This document shows, in pieces, positions 37,297 to 47,364 of a stretch of 64,000 nucleotides of DNA; position 1 is the first letter of the stretch, and every line of letters starts with the position of its first letter. The position numbers and the translations under genes are program-made. The notes under the pieces were generated by a model. The model did no database searches and was not told the DNA's origin. It saw only the letters and a program-made list of their open reading frames with translations. The DNA comes from Hymenoscyphus infarciens (Eukaryota > Ascomycota > Leotiomycetes > Helotiales > Helotiaceae): positions 1-64,000 of the forward strand of contig LLCB01000037.1 of NCBI GenBank assembly GCA_001414345.1. The letters are read 5' to 3'.

Positions 37297-37324
37297 AAAT
37301 CGTAAATCGTAAATCGTAAATCGC
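37297..37324. repeat. (AAATCGT)4 heptamer repeat at the edge of an AT-rich block
   Basis: Three perfect AAATCGT units and a near-perfect fourth. Related inverted tracts (TTTACGATTTATAATTTACG) occur at about 39,106-39,126, so the AT-rich block between is bracketed by inverted copies of the motif. Confidence 0.85.
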
Positions 37325-37460
37325 AAAATGTTACTTTCTATAAGTAGAATAATTAAAGTCCTTCTCTCTCTCTCTATATTAAGACTAGATAGTCGTAACT
37401 ATAGTAACTAGCTAATTGGAGAATAGAAAGAGATAATAAGTATTACGTATAAATTAATAT

Positions 37461-38344
37461 TATAGAAAAGAGAGTCTCACGTGACCTCTTTTCCCTATAT
37501 ATATAGCAGAGTTTTCACCTCTAAATACAAAGCTTCTTAGAGCGTTTTTAACTTAAAAATACGTTATAGTTATAAGCCTGGTTTATATATATAGTGTATT
37601 ATATTTACACTTATAGTATACTTTATAATATCTTTAACTTCTACTTATATAACGTATTACTACGTATATTTAGAACGCTCTTCGCTATTAGAGTCAGCGT
37701 AACTAACCTCTTAATACTTACGTTCGACGAGTATTCGAAAGCCTAGCTACGAAGCTAGTATACTTTAATTTAGTAGCTTACTCTCTCGACGAGCTCGTAT
37801 AAAGCCCTTCGTAGCTACGTACGAAGCTAGCTACTACTACTTTTAGAGATATCTCTATAAACCGGAAGCCTAGCAGCGCGCTAGCTTATTCTAAGAGGTA
37901 CTCGAGATATCTTCGAATTTAGAAGCCTAGTACTCTATAAAGCTAGTAAATATAAAACTAACTACGAGCTATTATATCTACGAACGCTACTTACTATCTT
38001 TACTAAAGCTAGAGCTAATAACGTGCTAGAGTATAAGAGAAGATGTTAGATAGAATCTAGGAGTAGGACTTTACTCTTAAATACTACGGAATCGCTATTT
38101 AGAAGTTTAAAGTAATCTATATAGCTTCGTAGGATTCTCTATAGTAGAAATAGAGAGCGATATAATTAAGAAGTTCTTTTATAATCTAGTTTTATTATAG
38201 GCTTAGGAAGTTATCTCCTAGACCTAAGAGATATATTATAGAAAAGAGAGTCTTACGTAACCTCTTTTCTCTCTATATATAGCAGAGTTTTCATCTCTAA
38301 ATATAAAGCTTTTTAGAGCGTTTTTAGCTTAAAAATACGTTATA
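37461..38344 (+). mobile_element. Short RIP-mutated element flanked by about 108-bp direct repeats (TRIM-like)
   Basis: Direct repeats at 37461-37568 and 38237-38344 both begin TATAGAAAAGAGAGTC and end AAAAATACGTTATA, reading as TG..CA ends after C-to-T and G-to-A mutation. The internal 670 bp has no open frame. A partial inverted copy lies at about 45,395-45,960. The size and structure fit a terminal-repeat retrotransposon in miniature, but no target-site duplication was found, so the class is tentative. Confidence 0.55.
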
Positions 38345-38431
38345 AGTAATAATATTACTCTCTTATATTCTTATTATCTATTACCTATCTATTATATTAT
38401 ATTCTTCTTATTATATTTAGATAAATAAGAG

Positions 38432-38795
38432 TGTGACGGCATGCCGTCCTGTACAGCCGAGATTACATGGCATATGCCGTATATACAAGGTTTCGGTAGT
38501 TGTTGTTTTGCATTGTCTAATTTAGGAAGGTTACGTACGTCCGTACGTCCGTCCGGACTCTCGGACGTACTTCGTAGGGTTCGGGCTTTTGTATTAGCCG
38601 ACGTATGTCGTTGTTCGGTTTCGTACCCCTTTTTGTATTGTCCGAAACCTCTTGTATATAGCAGCCTACTCCTAGAGTCAGAAAAGGCCAGTTATTGTTT
38701 TCTTCCGTATCAGAGCCTAGTATCTACACACGTCATTCTACCATACGCACTCCCACATGCCTCTACTGTAGTTGTGTGTATTTCGTGCCGTTACA
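38432..38795 (+). mobile_element. Unmutated solo LTR (364 bp) with target duplication AAGAG
   Basis: Ends are TGTGACGG and CCGTTACA. Flanking AAGAG occurs at 38427-38431 and 38796-38800. It is nearly identical to the LTR at 11269-11625, differing by an ATATACAAG-type insertion after GCCGT, a CT deletion before CCTAGAGTC and a few substitutions. Composition is normal inside an AT-rich block. The 147-codon frame starting inside it is LTR sequence running into a GA microsatellite, not a gene. Confidence 0.93.
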
Positions 38796-38796
38796 A

Positions 38797-38827
<31 letters not shown>

Positions 38828-38860
38828 AAGCGGAAGAGAGAAAGAGAGAGAGACTATTTA
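38796..38860. repeat. GA-rich microsatellite next to the solo LTR
   Basis: A tract of AGAGAG.. with a few AAAG interruptions begins at the LTR target duplication AAGAG. The LTR appears to have inserted at the edge of this GA run. Confidence 0.9.
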
Positions 38861-39429
38861 CTAAACTTCTCTTATCTACGCTAGAAAAAACTTTTCTCTG
38901 AAAAAATTTACTTACTCTACTCTCTTACTCTCTCTCTCTCTTTTCTCTAATCTTATCTATATTCTCATCTATACTCTCTTAGTATATATAATATATAAAA
39001 GAATAGAATAAGAAGTAAGAGAGTAAGTAGATAGTATAATATAATATAATTTATAATTAGCTATAGCTTTTAAAAGCCGTAGTTAATCTAGCTATAAATA
39101 CTTAACTTTTACGATTTATAATTTACGATTTAAGATTTAGTTGTTTTTAGACTTTAGTACTTCTAGAACGCTCTACTAGAGGCTCTAATAATTCGAAGTA
39201 TTACTCTACTTCTATGTTTTTTTTTCGTCGTATTAAGCTAGTCTAAGTAAGAGAGAGTTATTATTAAGATTATTATCTAAATAAAGCTATTTCTTAGTAT
39301 AGTAATAGTTAAAAGTACTCTATATAGAAATTCTTATAGACGAGTAAGCTACTTAGATTTAGAGACTAAACTCTATCTATTAATTATCTAATAAGCTATT
39401 ATTATATTAGAGAGTCTAAAAGGTTATAA
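38861..39429. other. AT-rich non-coding block
   Basis: RIP-like AT-rich DNA with dense stops in all frames and a pyrimidine-rich patch near 38,930. No gene is supported. Confidence 0.7.
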
Positions 39430-40200
39430 GTAAACTATATAATTATCTAGTAATCTATATATTTATTAAGTAAGCGCTTAAATAGCGAGTAAGCTAAGCT
39501 AAGCTTAGTAATAAAAAATCGAATTATAGATAAGCTATTAATTACTAAGTAAGCTATTTAATTATCGAGTAAGCTATTAGATAATAAGTAACTCGATATT
39601 AATTTTAGAGGCAAAAATAAGAGTTATAAGTAAGCTACGAGTAAGCTATAAGTAACTTATAAGAATAGAGAGAGGGGTTTCCACGGTTAGACGAGAGTTG
39701 AGATCTCTTCTCTTCCTTTGCTATGTACCATGTCACGTGCCGGTCAAAGTTCCTGCTATCTATCCGATTGTTCATCTACTCTGCCTCTCTAGTAATAAGT
39801 TTTGGCTTCTAATCTACCGAAGGATCTGTGTATTTTAGTTTGATTTAACTAGGCGTAAGAAAGACACTTTCAATTATTCAAGTTGTGGTGTCTAGGACTG
39901 GAATTCTTGCTTTGACAGGGGAGTTTTTAGTCTATATACAACAAAATATGCAGGTCGCCTAATGTGGCAAAAAACACGTGAAATTAACTATGAATTTTTC
40001 AGTAAAGACGAAACACGGAAATATATAAGCTATCATTAAGTTTAAGAACGGAAGAAAGTTTAGCGTAAGCTATCAATTGTCGAGTAAGCTACGAATTATT
40101 AAGTAAAGAATCGTAAAGCGAGTAAGCTAACAACAAACCTTCGGAGGCCAAAAATCAAGTCCCGAATTAGCTCTCAGTTGTCAAGTAAGCTAACAAAACT
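39430..40200 (+). repeat. Cluster of GAGTAAGCTA-type short repeats
   Basis: The motif GTAAGCTA, often as GAGTAAGCTA or AAGTAAGCTA, recurs more than a dozen times at irregular spacing. The part after 40,130 (GCGAGTAAGCTAACAAC, AGGCCAAAAATCAAGT, CAAGTAAGCTAACAAAAC) matches the reverse complement of 55381-55550. It is therefore a dispersed repeat with internal sub-repeats; its origin is unknown. Confidence 0.75.
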
Positions 40201-41392
40201 ACGCTAGATATAAACTATACCTGTCGGATTCCTTTTTTCTTAAAGACTCTTATTATCGCCTTCTCTCTCTAGCTTCCTCTATAGCATCTATAAGGCTTCG
40301 ACAGCCATGTTCCAAGTAAAAGTCTAGGGATAGATGCTAATACATCTATATAGAGTATAAGAGTAAATGAGTAAGTAGATCTTTCCCGGCTTTCGACCTC
40401 GGTCAGTGGTTTACGCTCGTATAAAAGTCGGCCAAAGACTTACTTGAACGGACTATTAATGAAAACTCCTTCAGACACCTCAAACCAACGCCGCCACGAA
40501 ATAGAACTAGTCCAGTAACAGAGCAAGCAAGTAACAAGGCAAGCAACGCTAAAACCCGACGCTCGAAACAAATCTTCTTAATCAACCAAAATTCCAGAAC
40601 AGCCGGAATCACGATATATATAAAAAAAAACTGCTCAAATTTTCCCGCGAAAGTTCAGAGTTTCGAATCAAAGAAAACCGGGCGTGTGTACGCCAGTGTT
40701 CGATTCCTCACCTTAAATATTCCACTAAACCGTTATAAGTTTTGAGTTTTCTCTTTTTGATATATATCACTCGCAGTATAACTGAAGGGTTGAGTTAAGG
40801 AAGAGGTTAGGTTAGGCATAGTATTAAACCTCGTAAGAGGGCGGGGGAGGAGGAGAAGTTGTTTTACTCTATACACTTAACTACTTCTCTTATAATCATC
40901 TCACAATTCCCAGCGAAAATACCTCTCTTTCGTTCCTTCCCTAAGTCTTCAGTTACCCCAACTCGTTAGAACAATAAAACCACCGGACAAGCGATTGTCC
41001 CAAAGAGTCGGGAATATCGTTCGTTCGGTACGACCTGTACCCTACTAGGTTGGAGCAACGAGGGCAAGGTGAAGGTACAACCTTGTCCATCGCTCGCCCT
41101 TTTCGTATTAGAAAACGCAGGAAAAAACCACCGGTATCACAAGGAAGACATGTAAAGCATAACAGGGATGAACTTCCCTCACATACTCATTTTGAAACAC
41201 AATCGCACCTGCCAACAACAACGACAATTGTCCCAAACGCACTTTAAAATTGAGACTCGATTCTCTGAAATGGTTAGGATAATGTACCCCCATTCTTCCA
41301 AAAGCATTGGTACAATTGTATATCTACACAAATCCCCATAATCATCCCATTTTTTGCCCTTCCAAAACTCCATGCAATTCACGCCTGCCTTC
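40201..41392. other. Intergenic region downstream of the RBM26-like gene
   Basis: Composition is moderately AT-rich. A minus-strand frame of 69 codons at 40403-40612 is hydrophobic but has no domain. The 3' flank of the RNA-binding protein gene lies at the right end. No gene is called. Confidence 0.5.
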
Positions 41393-43820
41393 TCACGTGA
41401 CATAGTCCTCAGCAATATCGTAATCGAGATCATCGCCCATACCCCCATGCCCATGCCCATGATTTCCACCCCCTCGAACAGGACTAGAGTCAAGCGCCAT
41501 AACGTCGTTATCGTCCTCGTGTTTAATAACATCCATCTCACTCTTAACAGCGTTCAAGTTCACAGGTGGCAGCGGAGTTTGAACCCATGCCATTTCCAAC
41601 TTGCCAACAGAAGGGAGTTCGCCGTCTGGGATGCCGTACATGAATTTCTCTGCTGTGAAACGGTCTTTGAATGTGATGCTCGTGGTAGAAGGGGTGATAT
41701 CGAGAGAGGTATATTCACCGATACCCTGTAGTTCATATTAGAGAATGACAACAGTAAAATTCAAGGATGCAAAGGGAACTTACGAGTAAGAACTGTCTGA
41801 GGTTTTCATCCTTCTCGGTATCAGTAAAGTCGATTCCAGTAAGAGCAATCTTCTTGGGTCGATTGTCGAGTTTATAGGCGCCCCCTCCCGCAAATGGTGC
41901 TCCGCCTCGACCTCGATAACCGCCGCGGTAGCCACGAGGTACGAATGCTCCTCTACCTCTGTAGCCACCTCGTCCTCGACCACGGCCTCGGTATCCATAT
42001 GAGGGCTCCTCAGTCGTAGGATCAATACCCAGTGATTGTGCCTCGGCTTCTAAAGCAGCAAGCTGGGCTTTCAAAGCATCAGTTTGTGAAACAGGTTTTG
42101 CATCGCCAGTTGCAGGAGTGGGAGTGCCGCCCGACTTTGCAGTTTTTGCAGCCAATTTCTCCATCAACTTTCTCTTTTCTTCAGCTCGACTCTTTGCCAG
42201 CTCTTCTTGTCGTTTCTCAAGCTCTTTTCTTGCCACTTCCATCTCCAGCTTCTTTTTCATCTTCTCCTCGTGTACTTTCTGCGCCTCCTCTTGCTTACGA
42301 GCAAATTCTTCAAGATCAATTTGAGGTTCTGCTTCTTTGGGGGGAGATGATTCATTCTTGACAGCTGAGCCGTTCGCACCAGTTGCTGGAGGTTGTGGAA
42401 GAGAACCGTCATTGGTATACCAATAAACCTTGACGAATCTGTTATCGAAAATGACTTTTGGTGAGTTATATGCCCCACTTGCACCGTTCCAATCCTCAAA
42501 TTTGACGATTGACAGCCTCTTATATGGCCTCATGGCGACTTCTTTGATGCTACCAAATTGAGAGAAGAAGTCCCGTACGGCATCCTCCGAAAATTTGTCC
42601 TCGGGAATGTTTTCTACCACGATTGTAGTCTTGCTTTTGTCAAAATTTGGTCTGTCGGATGAGAATTCTGCACGTCCACCTCGCCTGCTAGCATTGCCGC
42701 CGCGATCACCCCTCGGAGGACCACCCCTTCCTCTTCCTCTATCGTTGCCTCTTGTATTATTGTTGAAATTATTGAAGCCAGCAGCGGGGCCGGGACCAAG
42801 AGGACCAGAACCATTTTGGTTGCCATTCATCTCAACTCCAGTCATAAGACCAGCATTCGTAGGATCGTACTCATCAGACTTCTTTCCAGGTGGCACAAAT
42901 ATCGAATTATCGCCATGCTCATACATGCAGGTATTCCCCCTCGCGCAGAATCCCTTTTGGTCGTAATCCCGACATCTCGCTCTCCTCGGCTGCATGGCGA
43001 CTGGTGGTGGTCCCCTACCGACAGGCGAAATAGGAGGAGCATTTAGATTCGGATCCCATCCCAAATTCTGTCCCATATTCTGCATCTGAAGCATAAAGGC
43101 CATAGGGTCGGCAGGATCGAAGGTCGGCATTCCTAGAGGTGGACTCGGCATTCCGGGCATAGGCATCAGATTCGGGGGACCGTGATGAAGCATCGGTGGT
43201 TGTCGACCTCCAGGAAATCCTCCACGTCCATTGAAGTTATCATATCCCCCTCGACCTGGCATCCCCCCGCCTCGTCGCGATTGCTTGAACATTCTCCAAT
43301 CGGGTCCTCCGATCGGCATCGATCCCCGATCCTGAGCATCGCCATCTCCTCGATCGTTGTATGTACGTTTCCTCGATCCATTCTGCCCTCCAAATGGTGG
43401 TCCCCCCATACCCAACGCGGGTCCCGGTGCGTATGAAGGCATCGCAGAAGGGCCCGTCGGTGGTGCAAACGGAAGTGAGGGTCTTCGCTGGGGAGGTTGA
43501 GCTGAGCCTGGTAGGTATGACTTGTATGCGATGACATCAAAGACGTCGCGAATGAAGACGGCAGAATCTTCCTTGAGGAAATCAGGAATCTCGGCCATGC
43601 AGAGAGCTCTCACAGTCTCTGTGTCGCCATCGTGTCGGAGGAGAGCAAGGACGTAGTCAGCAAGGACATCAGCATCTGCATCTGATCTGAGGTACCCAAG
43701 AAATTAGCGCAAGTCGAGTGCAAACGGGGAAGGAACGAAGGCAAGACAAACGTACGTATTCTCCAATCGCTTTACAATCCACTTCTTCAGCAACAGCGCA
43801 TCTTCTTCTGGGAACAACAT
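41393..43820 (-). CDS. RBM26/RBM27-like CCCH zinc-finger and RRM RNA-binding protein
   Basis: Three exons (43820-43756, 43686-41784, 41725-41393) give 766 aa. The N-terminus (MLFPEEDALLLKKWIVKRLE, then DADADVLADYVLALLRHDGD) is a PWI-like fold as in RBM26/27. A CCCH finger lies at 260-279 (C-x8-C-x5-C-x3-H, CRDYDQKGFCARGN). An RRM starts near 375 (TTIVVENIPEDKF, then RLSIVKFEDWNGASGAYNSP, then RFVKVYWYTNDG). It is followed by a charged coiled coil (EEFARKQEEAQKVHEEKMKK), RGG/RGR repeats and a short acidic end. The human homologues act with the nuclear exosome (PAXT) and fission yeast Rmn1 is associated with MTREC; a role in nuclear RNA surveillance is inferred. The last exon is essential to complete the domain after RPKKIALTGIDF. 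Introns are 69 and 58 bp. Confidence 0.9.
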
Positions 43821-44952
43821 CTTTATAATTAAAAAGGTTTGTTCAATTAATCCATGTAGTGTTCACTCTTAGCTTGCGATGTTATTTGGGTCGTGGGTTG
43901 ACGTAATTCACCGCAGACGCATGTTGTCTGTCTGCTCCTGCCTCTGTCGCGACAGTGAGGTAACTCTCGACTTTTCGTGATTACGAGGTCATTTTAGTGG
44001 GTCCGTTGACAGGGGCCACCACCTCTCAGCCTTCTTAACATAGACAGAACGACCAACTCTTTCAATTCATTTCCCTTATTGTTCCAGAACAGATCTGTTG
44101 TGATGCCATGTCTTCAGGAAGTAGTAGGTGAAGAGAGTTAGTCGCTGCATTAATTCTGGAAACACCAGCGAAAGATTCTAATTTACCTCTCTCTAGCGCC
44201 TTGGGATTGTTTATCATATTTGCCTCGAGTCAAATAAGGCGGAATTTACTATGATAACTTAACAATAAACAATCGTAAAATTATAATAAAAACATGACTA
44301 GCGCACGAGGTTAATATACTTCTCTCAACAGTGTTAAAAGTTTTCATCTTATTCGTTTCTTTATCTAGAGAGCTATTTACTCTAAATTACTCTAGAAAGT
44401 TAGAATAGTTGAAAATTAACTCTAAGAGCTTATTTAACACGTATATAGTTTATTAGTACTAGGTTAGAAGATACTCGTATATTTCTAACAATATTATAAA
44501 TTTTTCTTAATTATTATTTAGCTTAATATATAATTAAGTAAAAGTTTAATTAAAATATTTTTTTAAAATTCTCTTTTAACTTATTATATAAATTAGTTAT
44601 AAAACAGCTTATACTCTTAAATATATAATAAATCAACTACTAAGTTTAATTAAGAAATTCTTATATACTAAAAAAGTATTATAATATCTAAGTTATTAAA
44701 GATAATCTATAAAGAGTTTAATAATTAATTAGATTATAATTATAAGCTTTTTTAAAGAGTCTTAGTAAATCTTAATAAGCTATTCTACTAAAAGAGTATT
44801 ATTATACTATTAGCGATAAATTAGTACTAAAAAGCTATATATAGCTACTTTTTAAAAATTATTATTTCTTAAAATATATTTTAAAACTAATTTTATTATA
44901 GCGATATTACTAACTAGTGTCTTAAACTCACTTTTTACTAGAAATACTAAAA
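43821..44952. other. Promoter of the RBM26-like gene passing into AT-rich DNA
   Basis: The first 400 bp has normal composition and should be the promoter. After about 44,230 the sequence becomes RIP-like, with dense stops. No gene is supported. Confidence 0.6.
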
Positions 44953-44955
44953 ACT

Positions 44956-45107
44956 ACTTAATATTAGTATTTAGACTATCTCTTTATTATATTATTATAA
45001 TAACGTTTCTAAATTATACTCTTTTTAAAAGACTTAATATTAGCTTTTAGACTATCTCTTTATTATATTATTATAATAACGTTTCTAAATTATACTCTCT
45101 TTAAGAG
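44956..45107. repeat. Two 76-bp tandem copies in AT-rich DNA
   Basis: ACTTAATATTAG.. followed by TTTAGACTATCTCTTTATTA and TAACGTTTCTAAATTATACT occurs twice, almost identically, at 44956-45031 and 45032-45107; a third copy begins and breaks off. Near identity within heavily mutated DNA indicates duplication after the mutations. Confidence 0.9.
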
Positions 45108-45394
45108 ACTTAATAATTATATTATATATACTCTTAATCTCAAAGAAATTAGATTTAAAGTCTATAGTTATAAAGTAGTATTATAGAGTATAAAAAGTCG
45201 ACTTTTCAGCTATAGAGCTACTAAGAGAATACTAAGACTACTCTATCTCGTAGTTATAAAATCGACTTTTATACTCTTTTTAGAATTACTTTAGAAATAT
45301 ACTACTAAATATAGTATTAATTAGATATATTTACTTAAGAGACTATTATAATAGTATTACGTATTTTTAGATTAAAAAAGCTTCAAAGAGTCTT

Positions 45395-45960
45395 ATATTT
45401 AAAGATGAAAACTCTATTATATATATAGAGAAAAGAGGTTACGTAATATCTCTTTTTCTATAATATATCTTTTAAGTCTAGAAGAGTAATAGCTTCTTAG
45501 GCTTATAAACTTAGACTAGAGTATAAAAGACCTTTTAACTAATAGCTCTCTAATTTCTATATCTTAGTATAAGACTTAGAGATACTTCTTTTTATAATTA
45601 TTCTATTAGTAGTTCTAGTATTCTTAAGAATAGATTCCTACTTCTCGATTCTATCTAACTTCTATATCTTACTCTAACTCTAGCTTATATAGCTCTAGTT
45701 CTAGTATAATAGTAAAGCGAGTAGCGTTTATAGAAGTAGTAGCTATTAGCTAGTATTATATATACTAGCTTCGTAGAGTACTAGACTTCTAGATCGTCTT
45801 ATTAAGTATCTCTTAGAGTAGCTAGCGCGCTACTAGGCTTCTAGTTTATAAAGACATCTCGAAGATTAGTAGTAGCTAGCTTTATAGCTAGGCTTATATC
45901 TTCTATAAAGAGCTTCTAAGTGCTTATTAATAATAGTTTATAATTCGTACTATTATATTA
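45395..45960 (-). mobile_element. Partial inverted copy of the TRIM-like element
   Basis: The reverse complement contains TATTATAGAAAAAGAGATAT and CTCTATATATATAATAGAG, followed by TTTTCATCTTTAAATATA, matching the right terminal repeat of 37461-38344. Its internal part (AGAAGCCTAGTAGCGCGCTA) matches that element's internal sequence. It is strongly AT-mutated. Confidence 0.6.
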
Positions 45961-46010
45961 AAAGAATAAATTAGTCTCTTTTAAGAGAGAGATAGAGTAT
46001 ATCTATATAT

Positions 46011-46094
46011 ATAAGAGTTTAGATAATATATATAAGAGTTTAGATAATATATATAAGAGTTTAGATAATATAAATAAGAGTTTAAATAATATAA
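46011..46094. repeat. 21-bp tandem repeat, about four copies
   Basis: ATAAGAGTTTAGATAATATAT is repeated at 46011, 46032, 46053 and (variant) 46074. Confidence 0.9.
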
Positions 46095-47364
46095 AAAATA
46101 AAAGAGTTTTAAAACTAAACTCTTTCTAATATAGATAATAATAATATCTAAAGCTTAACTCTAAAGTAATCTTAGTAATTATAAATAGAATTATAAATAG
46201 CTAGCTATTATAATTAATATAGTATTTATATAAAAGAATATTAGCTTTTAGAGAGAAAAAATATAGATTATATTATATAATTTATACTTATTATATAAAG
46301 CTACTAGCTTAAAAAAAGATAATATATATTAATACTTATTACTTTCTCTTTTACTAAGAATATATTATATTAATTATACTAGAGTGAAAAAGTATTAATT
46401 TATATTAAGAGCTAATTCTTAATAATATATTAATATAGAAGTAGTAGTACTTAGAGTTTTAGATATATAGCTATAACTTTATATACGTATATATATATAA
46501 CTTCTTAATATAAGACTCTCTTATTTTTATAAAATTAGTATAATAGACTTATAAATACTATAGCTTACGATATTATATAATTATTAGATTTCTAAAAGTT
46601 TTATATTTAATAAAAGTTATAATATAGTTATATACTAACTTAGAAAGAAAATATAAGTCTATTTTTAATATATAGAATATAATAGTCTATTACCTAGGCT
46701 ATTATAGATAGCTAGAAGTATCTACTATATATAAGGTTTTAGTAGTTATTATTTTATATTATCTATTTTTAAGAAGGTTATATATATCTAGGCTTTTAGA
46801 CGTACTTTATAGAGTTCGAGCTTTTATATTAGCTAATATATATTATTATTCGGTTTTAGACTCTTTTATATTATCTAAACCTCTTATATATAGTAGCCTA
46901 CTTTCCTAGAGTTAGAAAAGGCTAGGTGTTTCTTTTCTTCTATATTAGAGCCTAGTATTTATATATCTCTTTAGTAGTAGTATATATTTCGTACTATTAT
47001 ATAAAAAGGAAAAACTCTTCTTTACTAATAATAGTATAAATAATATCTCTTTTAGATATATCTACTATATATTTTTATTTTAAATTTAAATTAGCTTAGA
47101 ATTAGATTAATTATAGTAATATCTTAAATAGCTAGAATTCAAGAGATCTTCTAGATAGCTAGTAATATTAGAGTTTAGTATTAGTTATAGATAGCTAGTA
47201 AAATCGTATTTTATATATTATAGGCTTTAAATATACTAAGTATTTAGAATTCTAATAACTCTCTCTATATAGAGACTACTATATAAGGTTTCGTCTAATA
47301 TATATTATTATTCGGTTTTAAACTCTTTTATATTATCTAAATCTCTTATATATAATAGTCTACT

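Noticed and set aside
38441..38884. 147-codon open frame
   Set aside because: It starts in the solo LTR and ends in the adjoining GA microsatellite; the Arg/Glu-rich tail is microsatellite translation.
40695..40712. GTGTTCGATTCC resembling a tRNA T-loop
   Set aside because: The flanking bases cannot form the 5-bp T stem and no cloverleaf can be drawn upstream.
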